A stretch of DNA of 64,000 bases, taken from Sitta carolinensis (taxonomy: Eukaryota; Chordata; Aves; Passeriformes; Sittidae). The position numbers and the translations under genes were made by a program. Positions 1 to 11,800 of this stretch are shown here, piece by piece. Position 1 is the stretch's first letter; the number at the start of each line of letters is the position of its first letter. The notes under the pieces were generated by a model, which had not been told where the DNA came from, searched no databases, and worked only from the letters and a program-made list of their open reading frames with translations. The DNA lies in assembly GCA_032173965.1 (NCBI GenBank), contig JAVUNC010000006.1, forward strand, positions 37,109,870-37,173,869, given 5' to 3'.

Positions 1-2360
1 TCTCTTTTGTAACCCTTACTCTTATGTTATTAGCCTTCTTGTGCTGGTATTTTTATGATGAAGTTCAAATGGATAGGAACTGGAGCTGAACACAGTTACC
101 ACTACTGATTTAGTTTCTGTTCCAATCCACTTTTGATGGAGAAGGGTACCTCAGAATACAGTCACTGCTTCATTTCAGCTGCCAGGAAACCAGTAAAAAA
201 TTGAACTGGAGAAGTTCTTTGATAGTTTCAGGCATATAGGGCAAACATTTCAGTCCCTCTTAGACACCTTCATGAAAGTCCCAAGGCCTGAAAACAACTG
301 TTAGGAGCTGAAAGTAAAAGAAAGTATTTGCCAAGTAAGAAGCAAGCCTTTCATACAGCTGGGTGCAGCACAATGCCAATGGAATTACTTCATCCATTAA
401 TGGGTAGGTTTCGTTTCCTTCCTAAAGAGGGACTCATCCATGTGAAAATTTTTAAAAAGGCTTCAGACTTGCTTTTAAACCTTATGCTCCCATTAATTTT
501 CTTCATATTTTACTACTCAATTTGTGAATGTGACTGACTATGGTCACATAACAGTGAGAGTGCACTACTACTGCAGAATAAGGATCAGCTAAAGGCAAAA
601 AACATAAAAAAATTTCAAGAACTGTTATATTTAAATATGGTTTTATTTTAAAATATCATAATTTTAAGAAAAACAAGAAAAATAGGACCAGTTATATCTA
701 TCAGTTTGTACTTAATTTGTTTGCTTTAGGTCAGATTTTCTTGAAGAATCAACTCAACAATTTCACCTGCAAATATGTAAATACAAGACTTCAAACTGCT
801 GAGATGGAAGCCCCTGTAGAGGGCTTTATGAAATCCTCTTGCAAAGCTTTAAGTAGTTCCCTTGTGTTTTACCATACGCAACCATCAGCACAAAACCAAG
901 AGCCTTCAGTTTCCTAATATTCACCACACTAATCTACATCAGATCTGCCTGGGTCTCTGTTGCAAAATTCTCCTTTTGACTGAGAGCACTAATACCCTGT
1001 TGAAATCTAAACACTTCTTTCCTATAACAGGGCCAAATAGTTATCTCCTCTATTTGGGTATAAAATATTTCCCATAATTCCAATACACTTAATCAATATT
1101 ACTTATATTTTCATGTGTACACTGCACAGTAAATCAGAAATTATCAATCCCATCCCTGGTTCTATACCAAGAAAGCCCAGCCAGAATTGTGCACAGAACC
1201 ACACACAATCCAAGAACCATCTGTTCTTACCATTTTATTTATTAGCTGTGTCTGCTATATCCTACATTGTGTATAGCTCAACTACTAACACTTAAGTTTC
1301 TGAGCAACATCTTAGACTTGATTTCAGCCGATGTCAGGCGAGGGTGAGGTGAAAGCATCATGCCATCCCATCAGCAATCTAGCCAATATGTAGTAAAATG
1401 CTGGCTCTTTAAGTCTTCATTTAATCATGCTAATAGTAACAAATATGCTACAAATAATCTGTTCTCCTTCCTGACATTTCTGTATGCTTTTTAACATGTT
1501 GTTCTTGCTGTGAAAGCACCAAACACTTTTACATCTACTGAATATCCTTCCTAACCCTAGATTAGGGTGAGGAAGAGAAATAAAAACAGTGGAATTATTT
1601 AAAACTTAAAGCTGAAGAAAGTTCTCTGGAAATGCAGGTTTCAACCAGAAACAAAATTAATATTACTCCCTCATGTGGAACCTGCAGATCCAGTGCAGAG
1701 TTTGGCATGGTAAATGTGCTGATACTAAATGATTTACCAGTGTCCAGGCTCTTTGGTCTAATCCAGCCCATTAGAAAAATGTATCTACTCAAGGGTAGAA
1801 AAATTCAGACATTCCTGGATAAAGTCAGTGACAGGTTAATGTCATATGAGATATAAAACCAAGGCACATCTCCTGTTCTTAAGAATAAAACCATCAGATG
1901 TACTTCTGATTGAAACTTTTGGTCTTATTTTTTTCATGGAAGAGAAATGCCACTTTCTACAGTACAGGGAAGGAACTTTGGCTTGTAGTAGTTCTTGCTG
2001 TGCCTTGAAAGAAACAACTATTCTGGACTATACTCATTAGATTTCAGAACCTCACAACTTCTCCTGGTTTCTCTGTGGTGTTAAGATGGTCCCTGTAACT
2101 GCACCCATACCTGAAAAAAAAAATCATTCATTATCTCTACAGACAGAACGGGTACACAGAAATACTGTCAAGAGCTCCACTGTCTGTGTTGAGATTCATG
2201 CAACTTGTCAAATGCTACTGAGAAATTGGCTGCCTGTTTTCATTTGCCCATGAAGAGTTACTGTTTGTTATTTTTATAGTGTATTTATTATTTTTCCTTA
2301 GTCTGAAATAAAAATTATCCATTTGAATATATCTATGTCTGGTATTTTGGTGTATTTTAC
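1..2360. other. AT-rich non-coding stretch, no gene seen
   Basis: All open frames here are under 80 codons, overlap on both strands and show no recognisable domain. I see no tRNA, repeat family or tandem array. The only notable signal is an AATAAA at 2307-2312 followed by TG-rich sequence at about 2331-2363, which could be the end of a plus-strand transcript (listed separately). Confidence 0.6.
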
Positions 2361-2363
2361 TGG
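2307..2363 (+). promoter_or_regulatory. possible polyadenylation site
   Basis: A canonical AATAAA hexamer at 2307-2312 is followed within 20-50 bases by TG-rich sequence (GTCTGGTATTTTGGTG), the usual arrangement of an avian cleavage and polyadenylation site. No coding exon is visible upstream, so this could be the end of a long 3' UTR or non-coding RNA, or simply a chance hexamer in AT-rich DNA. The right edge abuts an ERVL LTR. Confidence 0.15.
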
Positions 2364-2839
2364 TTTAATCAGCTGGCTATTAAGGAACACAGAGCCGCTT
2401 ACTTACACTCCCTGCTAGGTGGGATGAGGGAGAGAGCCAGAAGAGTAAAAGTGAGAAAATTTGTGGGTTAAGGCAGAGCAAGTTTAATAAGTAATGCAAA
2501 AGCCATTACCATGTGCAAAGCAAAATAAGGAATTCATTCCCTCCTCATCCTAAGGCAGGTGTTCAGCCATCCCCAGAAAAATCAGGCTCCATCACATGTA
2601 ATGGTTACCTGGGAAGAGTATATTTAAAAGTATATTTACTCTCAGTGTTCCCCTACCTCGTCCTTCTTCCCCCATCTTTACATGCAGACTAGGATACCAT
2701 ATGAAGTGGAGCATCTCTGGTCAGTTCACGTCAGCTGTCCCAGGTCTGTCTCCTCCCAAGCTCTTATGCTTACCCACTGGTGGGGCGGTGTGAGGAGCAG
2801 AAAAGACCTTGACTCTTCATAAGCACTGCTTGGTGATGA
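2361..2839 (-). mobile_element. ERVL-class solo LTR, left piece (interrupted by CR1)
   Basis: Read on the minus strand this is the 3' and central part of the same LTR family as the copy at 21791-22387. Shared blocks include the run around GGTCAGTTCACGTCAGCTGTC (about 2720-2742), the GAGCAGAAAAGACCTTGACTC block (about 2796-2816) and the GGAATTCATTCCC block (about 2530). I recognise the family from memory as an avian ERVL LTR, but the library name cannot be verified here. The position equivalent to the TATA box reads CTTTACATG at 2676-2684, so the box is degraded compared with TATAAAT in the 21.8 kb copy. The outer edge near 2351-2361 is uncertain. No internal retroviral sequence adjoins it, so it is a solo LTR. 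The remaining 110 bp lie beyond the CR1 insertion. Confidence 0.85.
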
Positions 2840-3455
2840 CAGAATCACAGAATGGGTAAGGTTGGAAGGGATTATTTAGTGCAAGCTCCTTGTTCACACA
2901 GGGTGATCCTAGAGCACATTGCACAGGATTGTGTCCAGACAGCTTTTGAGTGTTTCCAAAGGAAAAAAAAAACACCTCCACTACCTCTCTGGGCAGTCAC
3001 CCACAAAATAGAGAAGAAGTTCCTCCTCAAGTTCAGGGTAAACTCCTGTACATCAGTATCTGCCTGTTGCCTCTTTTCCTACTGCTGGGCACCACTGAGC
3101 AGAGCCTGGATCCTTCCTCCTGACACCCTCCTCTCAGATACTGACAGACATTGATAAGGACTCCTCTCAGTCATCTGTTCTCAAGGCTGAACAACCTTTC
3201 TCAGCCTTTCCTCTTGAGAGAGATGCTCCAGGCCCTCAGTCATCTTTGCTGCCCTCCACTGAACCTGCTCCAGGAGTTCCATGTCTCTCTTGGACTGAGG
3301 AGCCCAGAGCCAGACACAGCACTCCAGCTGTGGCCTCACCAGGGCTGAGTACAGGGGCAGGATCACCTCCCTTGACCTGCAGGCAATGCTCTTCCTCAGG
3401 CACCCCAGGATACCACTGGCCTTCCTGGCCCCCAGACACGGGGTTCATGGACATC
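2840..3455 (-). mobile_element. CR1 LINE fragment, inserted in the LTR
   Basis: The left edge (CAGAATCACAGAATGGG, then GGTTGGAAGGG) is the reverse complement of a CR1 3' end. The sequence then runs backwards through the 3' UTR into the C-terminal part of ORF2. A minus-strand frame at 3181-3366 contains [20 protein letters not shown] and [12 protein letters not shown], the typical C-terminus of the CR1 reverse-transcriptase protein. The last residues diverge (RKVVQP instead of the usual [10 protein letters not shown]), showing decay. The copy is 5'-truncated near 3452, as is normal for CR1. It sits inside an ERVL LTR and is therefore younger than it. Confidence 0.93.
3181..3366 (-). pseudogene. 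CR1 ORF2 C-terminal remnant
   Basis: This minus-strand frame of about 61 codons matches the end of the CR1 LINE ORF2 polyprotein, downstream of the reverse-transcriptase core. None of the catalytic RT or endonuclease domain remains. The frame exists only because of the CR1 fragment containing it and has no promoter of its own. The same peptide with small differences recurs at 43617-43844, so the two copies belong to one CR1 subfamily. Confidence 0.85.
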
Positions 3456-3478
3456 TTATTGTTACAAAATTAGCTTGT

Positions 3479-3588
3479 AACAAATATATCCCTGAATGTT
3501 CAATACTGTTCCCAGCACAAAGTGAAAACATAGCTCCTACTAGCAATTATGGAAAAAAAAATTAACTGTATCCCAGTCAAAACCAGCA
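3479..3588 (-). mobile_element. ERVL-class solo LTR, right piece
   Basis: After the CR1, the LTR resumes near 3479. It contains CAATACTGTTCCCAGCAC (about 3500-3518) and ATTAACTGTATCCCAGTC (3561-3578), and ends AAAACCAGCA at 3588. On the minus strand this is the LTR 5' start, a TGCTGGTTTTGACTGGGATA-type opening that mirrors the first bases of the 21791 copy. Together with 2361-2839 this reconstitutes about 590 bp, close to the 597 bp of the uninterrupted copy. Bases 3459-3483, around the right junction, also hold a small inverted repeat (TTGTTACAA, 7-base spacer, TTGTAACAA). Confidence 0.85.
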
Positions 3589-6500
3589 GAGGTAGACAAG
3601 TGATAATTGTGAGAAAATGAACAGTCAATAGAAAAGGAACAAGACAGTTCTAATAGTGGGCTGTCAAAAGGAAATGTTGTTTGGTAATTCTGGGTGAGTC
3701 AAGACTGTACAAATGTTCTAGAAGGAACTGTGAAAATAAGTGCTGATAAATTATGTTTTCACCTCTGTATCATTCTTTTTTCCAGAAATGCATATAGATA
3801 GATTATGATTCGTCTACATTCATTTTTTATTTGAACCAAGGTCTCCTAAAATATTATTAGATTATTGTTATATAGATTCAATTTATAACTGCCTTCCAGG
3901 TATTAAAAAAATTATAAAAACAGGCATGCTTACACTTATTATTTGATCGGTTTTGCACATCTGTCTTTGAACTATGTGGAAACAAACTCACTGGTTTAGC
4001 AATTCTCTTCTGATGTATTCAATATGCATTTTTTTAAATGAATTTGGATACTAGTGACTTTCTAGAAGATACAAACATACAAAGATGTGCATCAGTTTCA
4101 AAGGAAAATTAATTTTAGTTTTCAAAAATTTCTTCTAATTTAAGAACATCACCATATTTCAACATACTTTTCTAAGTAACGCTATTGACGCACAATGAGT
4201 CGTTGCTGACATTAAAGATATTGTCTTTTTACTGATAGATTGCATTAAAGATATTGTCTGTGTGTATAAAGAGTCTGAGGTCTGTCTTTGTGTGCTAATC
4301 AAATTGAAGTTTGAGACACTGTACATTCCTTAATTCTCCACTGTTGTTACAAGGTATTTTTTCTACCATTTCAGGTCTTACTTGCTAAAAACATTCACTG
4401 TTGACAAAAATTATGTCCAAACTGCTTTGAAATATTTCCAAAGAAAAAAGATATAAATACAATGTGAGAGAATATCTTCTGCACCGGATGATGGTTAAAA
4501 ATAATCAGTCAAAAAACCCAAAGACAATAAGTAGTTAATTTAAAAATTAGTTATTTCTAAATCAGCTTTTTAAAAGTACATTACAATGAAATAACCCCCA
4601 ATTTTACATGTCAGTTACTCTTTTACCATGAATGTCTTCACACAGACAAAACTCCTAGCAGACATATCAAGAATAGTGGTGTAGTAAAATAAATGTATCA
4701 GTGAATTAAATCAACTAATATTTATTAAATTCAGTCTCAATTCTACAACCATCTGTATCTTATTTAAAGCAAATCAAATCATTGTCTAGGATTTTGACAA
4801 GAGTAAATTAGGACAGGTTTCCAGCTAATAGGATGCCAATTCTGTAAATGACATCAAAGATGTCTCTGCTTGCAAAATAAATAAAACCCACTTCTTTAAA
4901 ATCACTTTATGGTAACTCTGGATTTATAAGGATTTTTTTATTGACTGTACCTCACTGATCCTCTTGTTGTACATCCTAATCAAATTTGCATTATTTAATG
5001 AGTTAATATTTACTGTCTTTTCGTTCAAAGTGGAGAGAAAGAAGTGATGGTAAAATGGCTCACAGGCAGCTAGACATAAATCTTACCCATCATTTTTAAA
5101 GTAGAAATACAGAAACGAAGTATGTATGTCACATACATTTGGATGCCACTACACTATCTTTTCCTTCTTTGTATTTTAAATACGACTCTTGAGAATGACA
5201 CTGCATTGTTGCTACTTAGGACTGCAACTGGGATTAGTATAATGTGATTCACAAAGGATTCCATCCTAGGTTGACTAAACCAGGACAGGTGCCCAGGGGA
5301 AAAACATTTCCCTTGATATCAAAAATACTTCAAACTTTCTACAGTATTGTTGCCAGAAGTCTGTTCTGTTGGACTCATCCTCTTCCAGGCAACCTATCTT
5401 CTGGTAATATCCTGAAAAGACAGTTACATTACATGCCAATTGTACACATAATTTGTGCAGGCAACTTGTTTGCAGACTGCCAATCTGTCCACCAGGTCTA
5501 TGAGGTGTAAGACCCAGGGCCCAGAAGAAGCTCAGGTTAAGGGCAGTTTGCTTAAAAACAGACATAGGATCTGTTCTGTGTTCTCTTTATGAGGTCAGAA
5601 ACAACACCACCCTGTGAAAGGGGAAACAAAAAAGGATTCTAGAAAACAACAAGACAAAATTTATTTCTTTGTATGGGCAAACCCAGTTTTGGCTCTTTTC
5701 ATTAAGACACAAAGCTGCTCAGGTAAGATCTTTGTTCTGTATCTCTTAAAATATAAAAAGACGAACATTCCACATTAAAATATCACATGTGAAAAGGACT
5801 CAAAGGCTGTAATAGAATGTTAGTTAGAGAATGAGTCTGAAGAACTTTAAAACCAGCCCATGAAAGAACGTAATTTCTTTTCTTTTTGTTGATTTAAACT
5901 TTCTCTTTAAGAGCTTTAAGTTCACGTATTTTCTGTAAAGCTCTACTACTGTCCATAAATCATCCTGTAGTTTTGTCAAGTTCTGGCCAAGCCAAGTCAT
6001 ATATTGCATATGCCCACTTGTAATCACAATGTGCTGCCTACATGATGAGCAGCTGGGCACTGTTCCCTGCAAAGGGTGTGTCACTTGCTTGTCCTGGTTC
6101 TGCATTAGGAGTCGGGTTGCAACACTGCACAGCACAAGGGATCTTTTTTCTCAAGAACCCTTAAGCCAGTCTAGGATTATGATAAAGTACATCTGTCCTT
6201 TGGAGAATGGCAAAGAAATTAAAAGTGTAGAAGAGGAAAAAGAAAATTCATTCTTACATTCACTGGTTTTTTTGGACTAAAAACTCTTCCTTGGTTGAGG
6301 TGTTCAGTACACAGGACTGTGGTGCAGTCTGTGTCTGTGTGTATGCAAACACACGTGAAAGAACCAAGTTGTCCCGCTTTGCTGGTCTCCTTCATCTTCA
6401 TAGAGATGGATATGCTTTGCTGCAATCATTTCTGTGTTAAGATGCAACCTATTACTCATATTTTGGCCAGCTGCAGGGTTCACCTGTTACGAGCTGTTGA

Positions 6501-7177
6501 AACCTACAAGAATGACTAAGGATGATGCCCCAAAGCAACAGCTCTAATCACAGCTGGACTGAGTGGGTGCTGCTGCCACGCTGTCATGTGCAGAGGGACT
6601 GTGAAGAGGTCAGTGATGATTTAACGAGAGAGAAGAGAGCTCTGTAAAGGAAGAGAAGTGTTGTAGGAGCCGACTACATAACAGCTCACACGTGGAGACA
6701 GCTGGGCTTATTGCAAATGCATGGTGAATACACGTTTTCCACTAGTGATGGACTGATCTAAGACCATATGGCAGTTCCTTTATCCTCTCCCTGTCCATTT
6801 TGAAGGATGGTGTTACAATGCCCCGTACAGATGTCTTACAGATTTGTAGACGGGATGAGAAGTCAGAAGTGTTTTAATAGTACACAGTTTTCTTTTAGCT
6901 GGAAAAGTTCATGCATTTCTCTGTAATAATCCAAGGTCAATAATACATTCCTCAACAAGGAAGATAAGAAAGAAAACTTATTACAAGAACTCTACATCTC
7001 TCCTATCTGACTAGCTAGGGAAGCATCTTTCATTTTGAAGAGGAAAGATTATTCTATAAACATTCAAACATGTATGATGTGGAGATGTTTTGGGAAAAAA
7101 CTTTGGAAAAATTACCTACCCATTTTTAAAGAGACAGAAATAATAGTAAAGGCTTCGGCTTCATTTGCATCCTTTAC

Positions 7178-7181
<4 letters not shown>
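3589..7181. other. AT-rich non-coding stretch
   Basis: Only short frames occur, with no family resemblance. One small tandem duplication is visible: CATTAAAGATATTGTCT at 4210-4226 and again at 4243-4259, a 33-bp period. The segment 6530-6760 is less AT-rich than its surroundings but shows no coding frame, repeat or RNA structure that I can name. Confidence 0.55.

Positions 7182-7218
<37 letters not shown>
7182..7218. repeat. poly(A) tract, 37 A
   Basis: An uninterrupted run of 37 A. It could be the tail of a plus-strand retroposed transcript, but the preceding bases carry no AATAAA at the usual distance and no recognised parent, so a simple homopolymer expansion is equally likely. Confidence 0.95.
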
Positions 7219-7221
<3 letters not shown>

Positions 7222-10200
7222 TCAGAGTTCCAAACCACCAGTGGTCTCAACAGCAAAACTTCTTTTGAAAGCCAATAGAGACACAAAACTGGATATTGTG
7301 GTTTTGTGAAGAGAAACTAAACTTTCTGTTTAGCTGATGACACTGGTCTTGCTTGTGCTTGTTCACAAAAAATCTTTGAATACTTATTTCAGAGGTGAAG
7401 TATCACATTAAGATACAAAGCCTTGGCTTTTTTTCCTCATATTTTTCCGGTCTAGAACTGATGGGATGTATCAGCTCCAATCACACAGAGCCAATCCTTT
7501 GATCAGAGTGAGTATCCCATATCTGTGAAATATTTCAGCAAGCCACAAGAAAAGTTTCAGGTTATCTGGGTTCCAGAAGCATCAGAATTTCATATTGAGA
7601 AGCCAATGTACAATGTGACATTATTAAGCACCCAGGAATAAAGGTCTTATTCTGGCTATATGTTACAAAGCTACATCTAGTGATAGTCTTCTGCAGTAGG
7701 TTATGTTCTACTTCATGGGCTAGTATGATAGGAAGCCCACCCTCTGTTCAGGCAGATGGTGAAATGAAGTCACAAACACAAAAGAGGCTTTGTAAAGTAG
7801 TTAGCAGAAAAAGGAGGGAATTTTTTTTTTTTTTTCATGGTACAATAACATCTTTCACTTCAGGATCTCAAAGCACTTTAGAAGTACTGTAATTAAGCTT
7901 CCAATCTTTCCATATATAAAAGATTTTAAATGTATTTCAGCAAGAGAAGAGAATAAAAATGAGCAGGAAATAAATTAGTGTTTGCTCATTTAATTCATAA
8001 TGAGAAGAAAAATATGCACAGCTTAATAATTGCTTTTATTTTAATTGTTCATAAGGAGCAATCTTTCTCCTTCCTACCTAATTATGGAACAGACACATAC
8101 AGAGTGTGAAAAGCTGTAAAGTCTGGGATCACCCACAGCATGACAGGTTAATTCCATAAATGTTTTCTTCCCTACACTTTCCAACATTTTATAGAAAGTC
8201 TTTTCACTGTTTTCTCCTGATTTAGTGTTTCGATATACCTTTCTTGACATACTTTACTCTCTCAAGTGTCCTGATTATTTTTTAATATTGTGTTAAGATC
8301 TCAGCAGAGAGAGGAAGGGAAGAAAGATGTGTTGTATCAATTGAAGACTAAAGAATTTAATGTGACATACTCTTCATTCAAGACAAAACATAAACATTGA
8401 AGTAAATGAGAGGAAAATGAGAAATAACAGCCCTTCATGTGGTTATGAAATATCTTGAAACTAAAGCATGAGACAAAATGATTTTGCTGTCATAAGGAAC
8501 AGTTTGTCTTTTCCTCTACTCTGTTATCTCAATAGTCTACTATGAAATCTGCTCAGCAGGGAACATTTTCATGTCAAAATGCTGTATTTTTTGTCAATTG
8601 ATTGGCTCTCTACCAGGGCAGAGGGTTAGCTTCCTTTCAAACTGGAAGAGACATCTACAGCCAAAAAGTTTCTCCATTTACACTTGGCAGGGCAGAAATG
8701 ACAGTGTCTACCTTTGTGCACTGCAAGTTCAACATCTGTTAGCAGGGGTCAGGAAGCATTATCTCCCATCACATAGTGCACATGAAAGTTCACTCAAAGT
8801 TACCCACAGTTTTTCAGGAACAGTTTGTGGATGTTCTTTATTTTTCTGCTTCTGTACCCAACATACCTGTTTGGTTCTGGGGTTTTGCACTCTTTGTGCG
8901 TGCGTGTATGTTTGTAAATGTGTGCTGACCATTTATGTTGCAAGACCCCAGAAGACAAACCATATCTGTGCTATGATTTTGTAAAACAGTGGACACACAA
9001 GGTACTCAGCAGTTCTCTTACTCCTCTGGTGCAACAAGCCATTATTTTGACCTGGTAAGAACAGCAACTATATAAAGTTATCTCAATTCACTTCAGTACC
9101 TTAAAATTTCCTCAGGAAAATGATTCATCTGTAGCTATTGTATGCTGTTTTTTATCTTTGATACCATAGCAGTCTAACCCCTAAACAGTAACAAAGGGTT
9201 CTCTACACCCTAAAGCGAAACATCTCTCCTGGGCACACCACTCTTCTTACTGTCTGTTCTGTGAAGTGACACAGAAAATGTAGAAGGTGCCAGCTTGTTT
9301 TATGCTCTATAACTTCCCTGTTACCTATTTTTGAGACCTTTAGTGTATTTAATGTTTTGTATTTTGGGTTTTTTTCCCTATTCTGATTGATTTAAATACA
9401 TTTTATAGTTGATAACAGCACAAATGAGTTTATTCAGTGGTAATGGCAGCAGCAGTACCTGTGACTTGGCAGGGATGGCAGCGCCCATCCCTGGATCAAC
9501 CTTGCTGCCCTGTTGCAATGAAGGGAGCCAGTGGCTGGTCCAGATTCCATTTCAGACCACCTCAATAAGAATCACACAACACTGCTGTCACATGCCAACA
9601 GTTTCTGATCTTTTTTTTTTTGCACTTGTCGCCTTTTATAGCTGGGTTAGTCAATTCATTCTGAAACTGGATAACCTGAGAATCTATCAAGGGAAACTGC
9701 TGTATGAAGAGACATTTAGTTGACATCAGGGCACAAGGACATATAGACCCTTAAATTCATCAGTGTTTCATTTTTAGTACACAACAGTTACAGGATTTAT
9801 GGTGCATCATTTCTCACGTATTGTTTTTCATTTATGTAAAAATAGGCTTTCTTAGCATTTTATATGTTCTGTCAATTAGTGCTTTTGTGGCACAAACATT
9901 AGAATGACTTATAACTGTATTGAGTATACTTTATATTTAATCATTATTATGATTAACTAGCTTCACAGCTTGGCCTCTGTAAGTCTCAGTGCATCTGAAC
10001 ACAGACTTACTAGTGACAGTGTGTTCTGCATCGAAGTCAATGTCAGGACTTCTGCACTCTTATCCAGTAAGTCAGAGAGACAAACAGCAACATTTACTCA
10101 TCCAGCAAATGAAAAGGATCAGCTTTGTAAATGCCCATTTTTACTTATGAATCATGTCCCTCCAAACTTGTTTAATATATCTAGAGTCTAGTCCTCCTCT

Positions 10201-11059
10201 CACTAATGTCATGATAAGCCATCAGTCCCCAGTGGAATCTGTAGGGTTATAGCAAAATCAGAATGGCTCCATACTCCCTCATTCTATTCTCATTTTGGCA
10301 GACTTTACACATGAATTTTCTCCCCATTTCCATTCACATAACTGATATTCCCACCTTGCCTCTGGGGTGATGTACCAAAAGATAACTAAAATAACATATC
10401 TCCCCTAGCTAACAGAAATATCCTAGTGGGTAGGAAAGATAAAGTTGCTATGCCACCAAGCCATTTTTTTTGTTGAACAGGGTGGGCTCTGTGTGTATAT
10501 GTGTGTACTCCTCATTTGTAACCCTGTCATCTCAACACCTTAACATTTTCTCTGCAAATACAGATGAAAACTAGCATATCAGTAATAGAAAAAGGCTCAT
10601 TTGCATGAAGAATAGCAACCTTATCAAGTTCTTAACAGCCCTATGTGATCCATTCAAGTGTATTTGAAGTAGCATCCAGGTGCCTCAAAAAGGGAAGGCC
10701 CTAAACTGTCAAAACACTTACTGCAGTAAAAATAGGTGAAGAAGACGATTAAATACAATTTCTTACTAAATTCAGCTGATTCTAAATGTAGCTGGAATGT
10801 GGAGGAATGACAAAAGTGTGTGAGGGAATGGGAGCCACTCTATCACCTCCCATTGAGAATGCAGTTAACAGAGGGTGACAGAACAAAACCTAAAAATCCG
10901 CAGATGGATTTAACTTGCCTCCCGTGGGAGACGATCTGAAATAATCCCTTCTGTCTAGATTCTACATTACTGTTTTGTTTTGATTTTTTTTTTTATTCCT
11001 TCAAAAAGGATTGATTTCCATACCTCACATAATTAAATATAGAAACAATAACCAGGATT
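7219..11059. other. AT-rich non-coding stretch
   Basis: The longest frame (8571-8984, plus, 137 codons from an ATG) is low-complexity and Cys/Leu-rich, with no domain, and its end overlaps a GT-rich segment (8895-8930). I do not consider it a gene. Nothing else beyond short T tracts and the possible relic at 7836-7905 is visible. Confidence 0.55.
7836..7905. repeat. possible ancient LINE/SINE relic
   Basis: The string AGGATCTCAAAGCACTTTAG followed by AGTACTGTAATTAAGC resembles a motif common to very old amniote interspersed repeats (CR1/L3-like tails). Only about 70 bp can be recognised, with no ends, so this is memory-based and tentative. A related type of relic may lie at 36468-36545. Confidence 0.35.
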
Positions 11060-11400
11060 ATGAGAATTGGGATTTTTCAGCCTGAAAAAGAGAAGGCACC
11101 AGGGTGACCTACATGTGGCCTTTCAGTACCTGAAGGGAGCCTACAAAAAAAGGTTAAAAGGGATTTTTTGTGGCCATATAGTAATAGATCAAGGCTTAAA
11201 ATTGAAAAACAGTAGGTTTAGATTAGATATTAGGTAAAAATTCTTTATTGCAAGGGTGATGAGGCATTGGAACATGTTTTCCAGAGAAGCTGTCAATGGC
11301 CCATCCCTGGAAGTGTTCAAGGCCAAGTTGGATGGAGTTTGGAGCAACCTGGTCGAGTGACTGTTGTCCTTCACTCAGAATGCTTTATGATTTTATGATA
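11060..11400 (+). mobile_element. CR1 LINE 3' fragment
   Basis: This is a plus-strand CR1 3' UTR. In order it shows AGCCTGAAAAAGAGAAGGCACC, AGATTAGATATTAGG (about 11221), CCCATCCCTGGAAGTGTTCAAGG (about 11299) and GAGCAACCTGGTCGAGTG, and it ends TTTATGATTTTATGATA, a degenerate form of the CR1 terminal 8-bp repeat. Only the untranslated tail remains and no ORF2 sequence is present. It is one of only two plus-strand CR1 copies in the window. Confidence 0.92.
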
Positions 11401-11642
11401 TTAAAAGCTCATGGTTATTTTATTTAGTAGTGAGATTTTACCCTAAATTGGATTACAGAAGAGATTTACACCTTTCAGTAACTCACCTTCAAGATACAAA
11501 TACTGAGAGATACACACGTTCTGTCTCTGCTAAATTACTAAATAAACTGAATGCAGGAGATCCTTGGCCTGACAGAGGTCAACACAGAATCTCACTTTGG
11601 TTAATGTTGAATTTGCAAGATTGTATTTGCAAGATTATTATT

Positions 11643-11800
11643 ACTCTTTTCACACTTTTTAATGGCACTTACTTGGAAATTTTATTATCCAGCTCACCAA
11701 ATTTCTATCTGTTTTCCCCCTTCTCAATTTGTTTTTTCTCCTCCCTTAGGACTATGCATGTAGGAAGAATTTTTTTGTCTCTCTTCCAGCTTTATCTTGT
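11643..11800 (+). repeat. dispersed duplicated element, copy A
   Basis: This 158-bp block is repeated in direct orientation at 13627-13797. Shared landmarks in order are a CACTTTTTAATGGCA-type start, ACTTGGAAATTTTATT, CCAGCTCACCAAATTTCTAT, a pyrimidine-rich stretch, CTCCCTTAGGACTATGCA, GTAGGAAGAATTTTTT, and a CTTTA(T/C)CTTGT end. The copies differ by scattered substitutions and small length changes in T/C runs. Flanks outside the block do not match. Identity unknown: it could be two insertions of an unrecognised mobile element or an old local duplication. A 165-codon frame crossing it lacks an ATG start and is not a gene. Confidence 0.85.

Noticed and set aside
8571..8984. 137-codon ATG frame
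   Set aside because: Low-complexity, Cys/Leu-rich, ends in a GT-rich tract, no family resemblance, no exon or promoter context.
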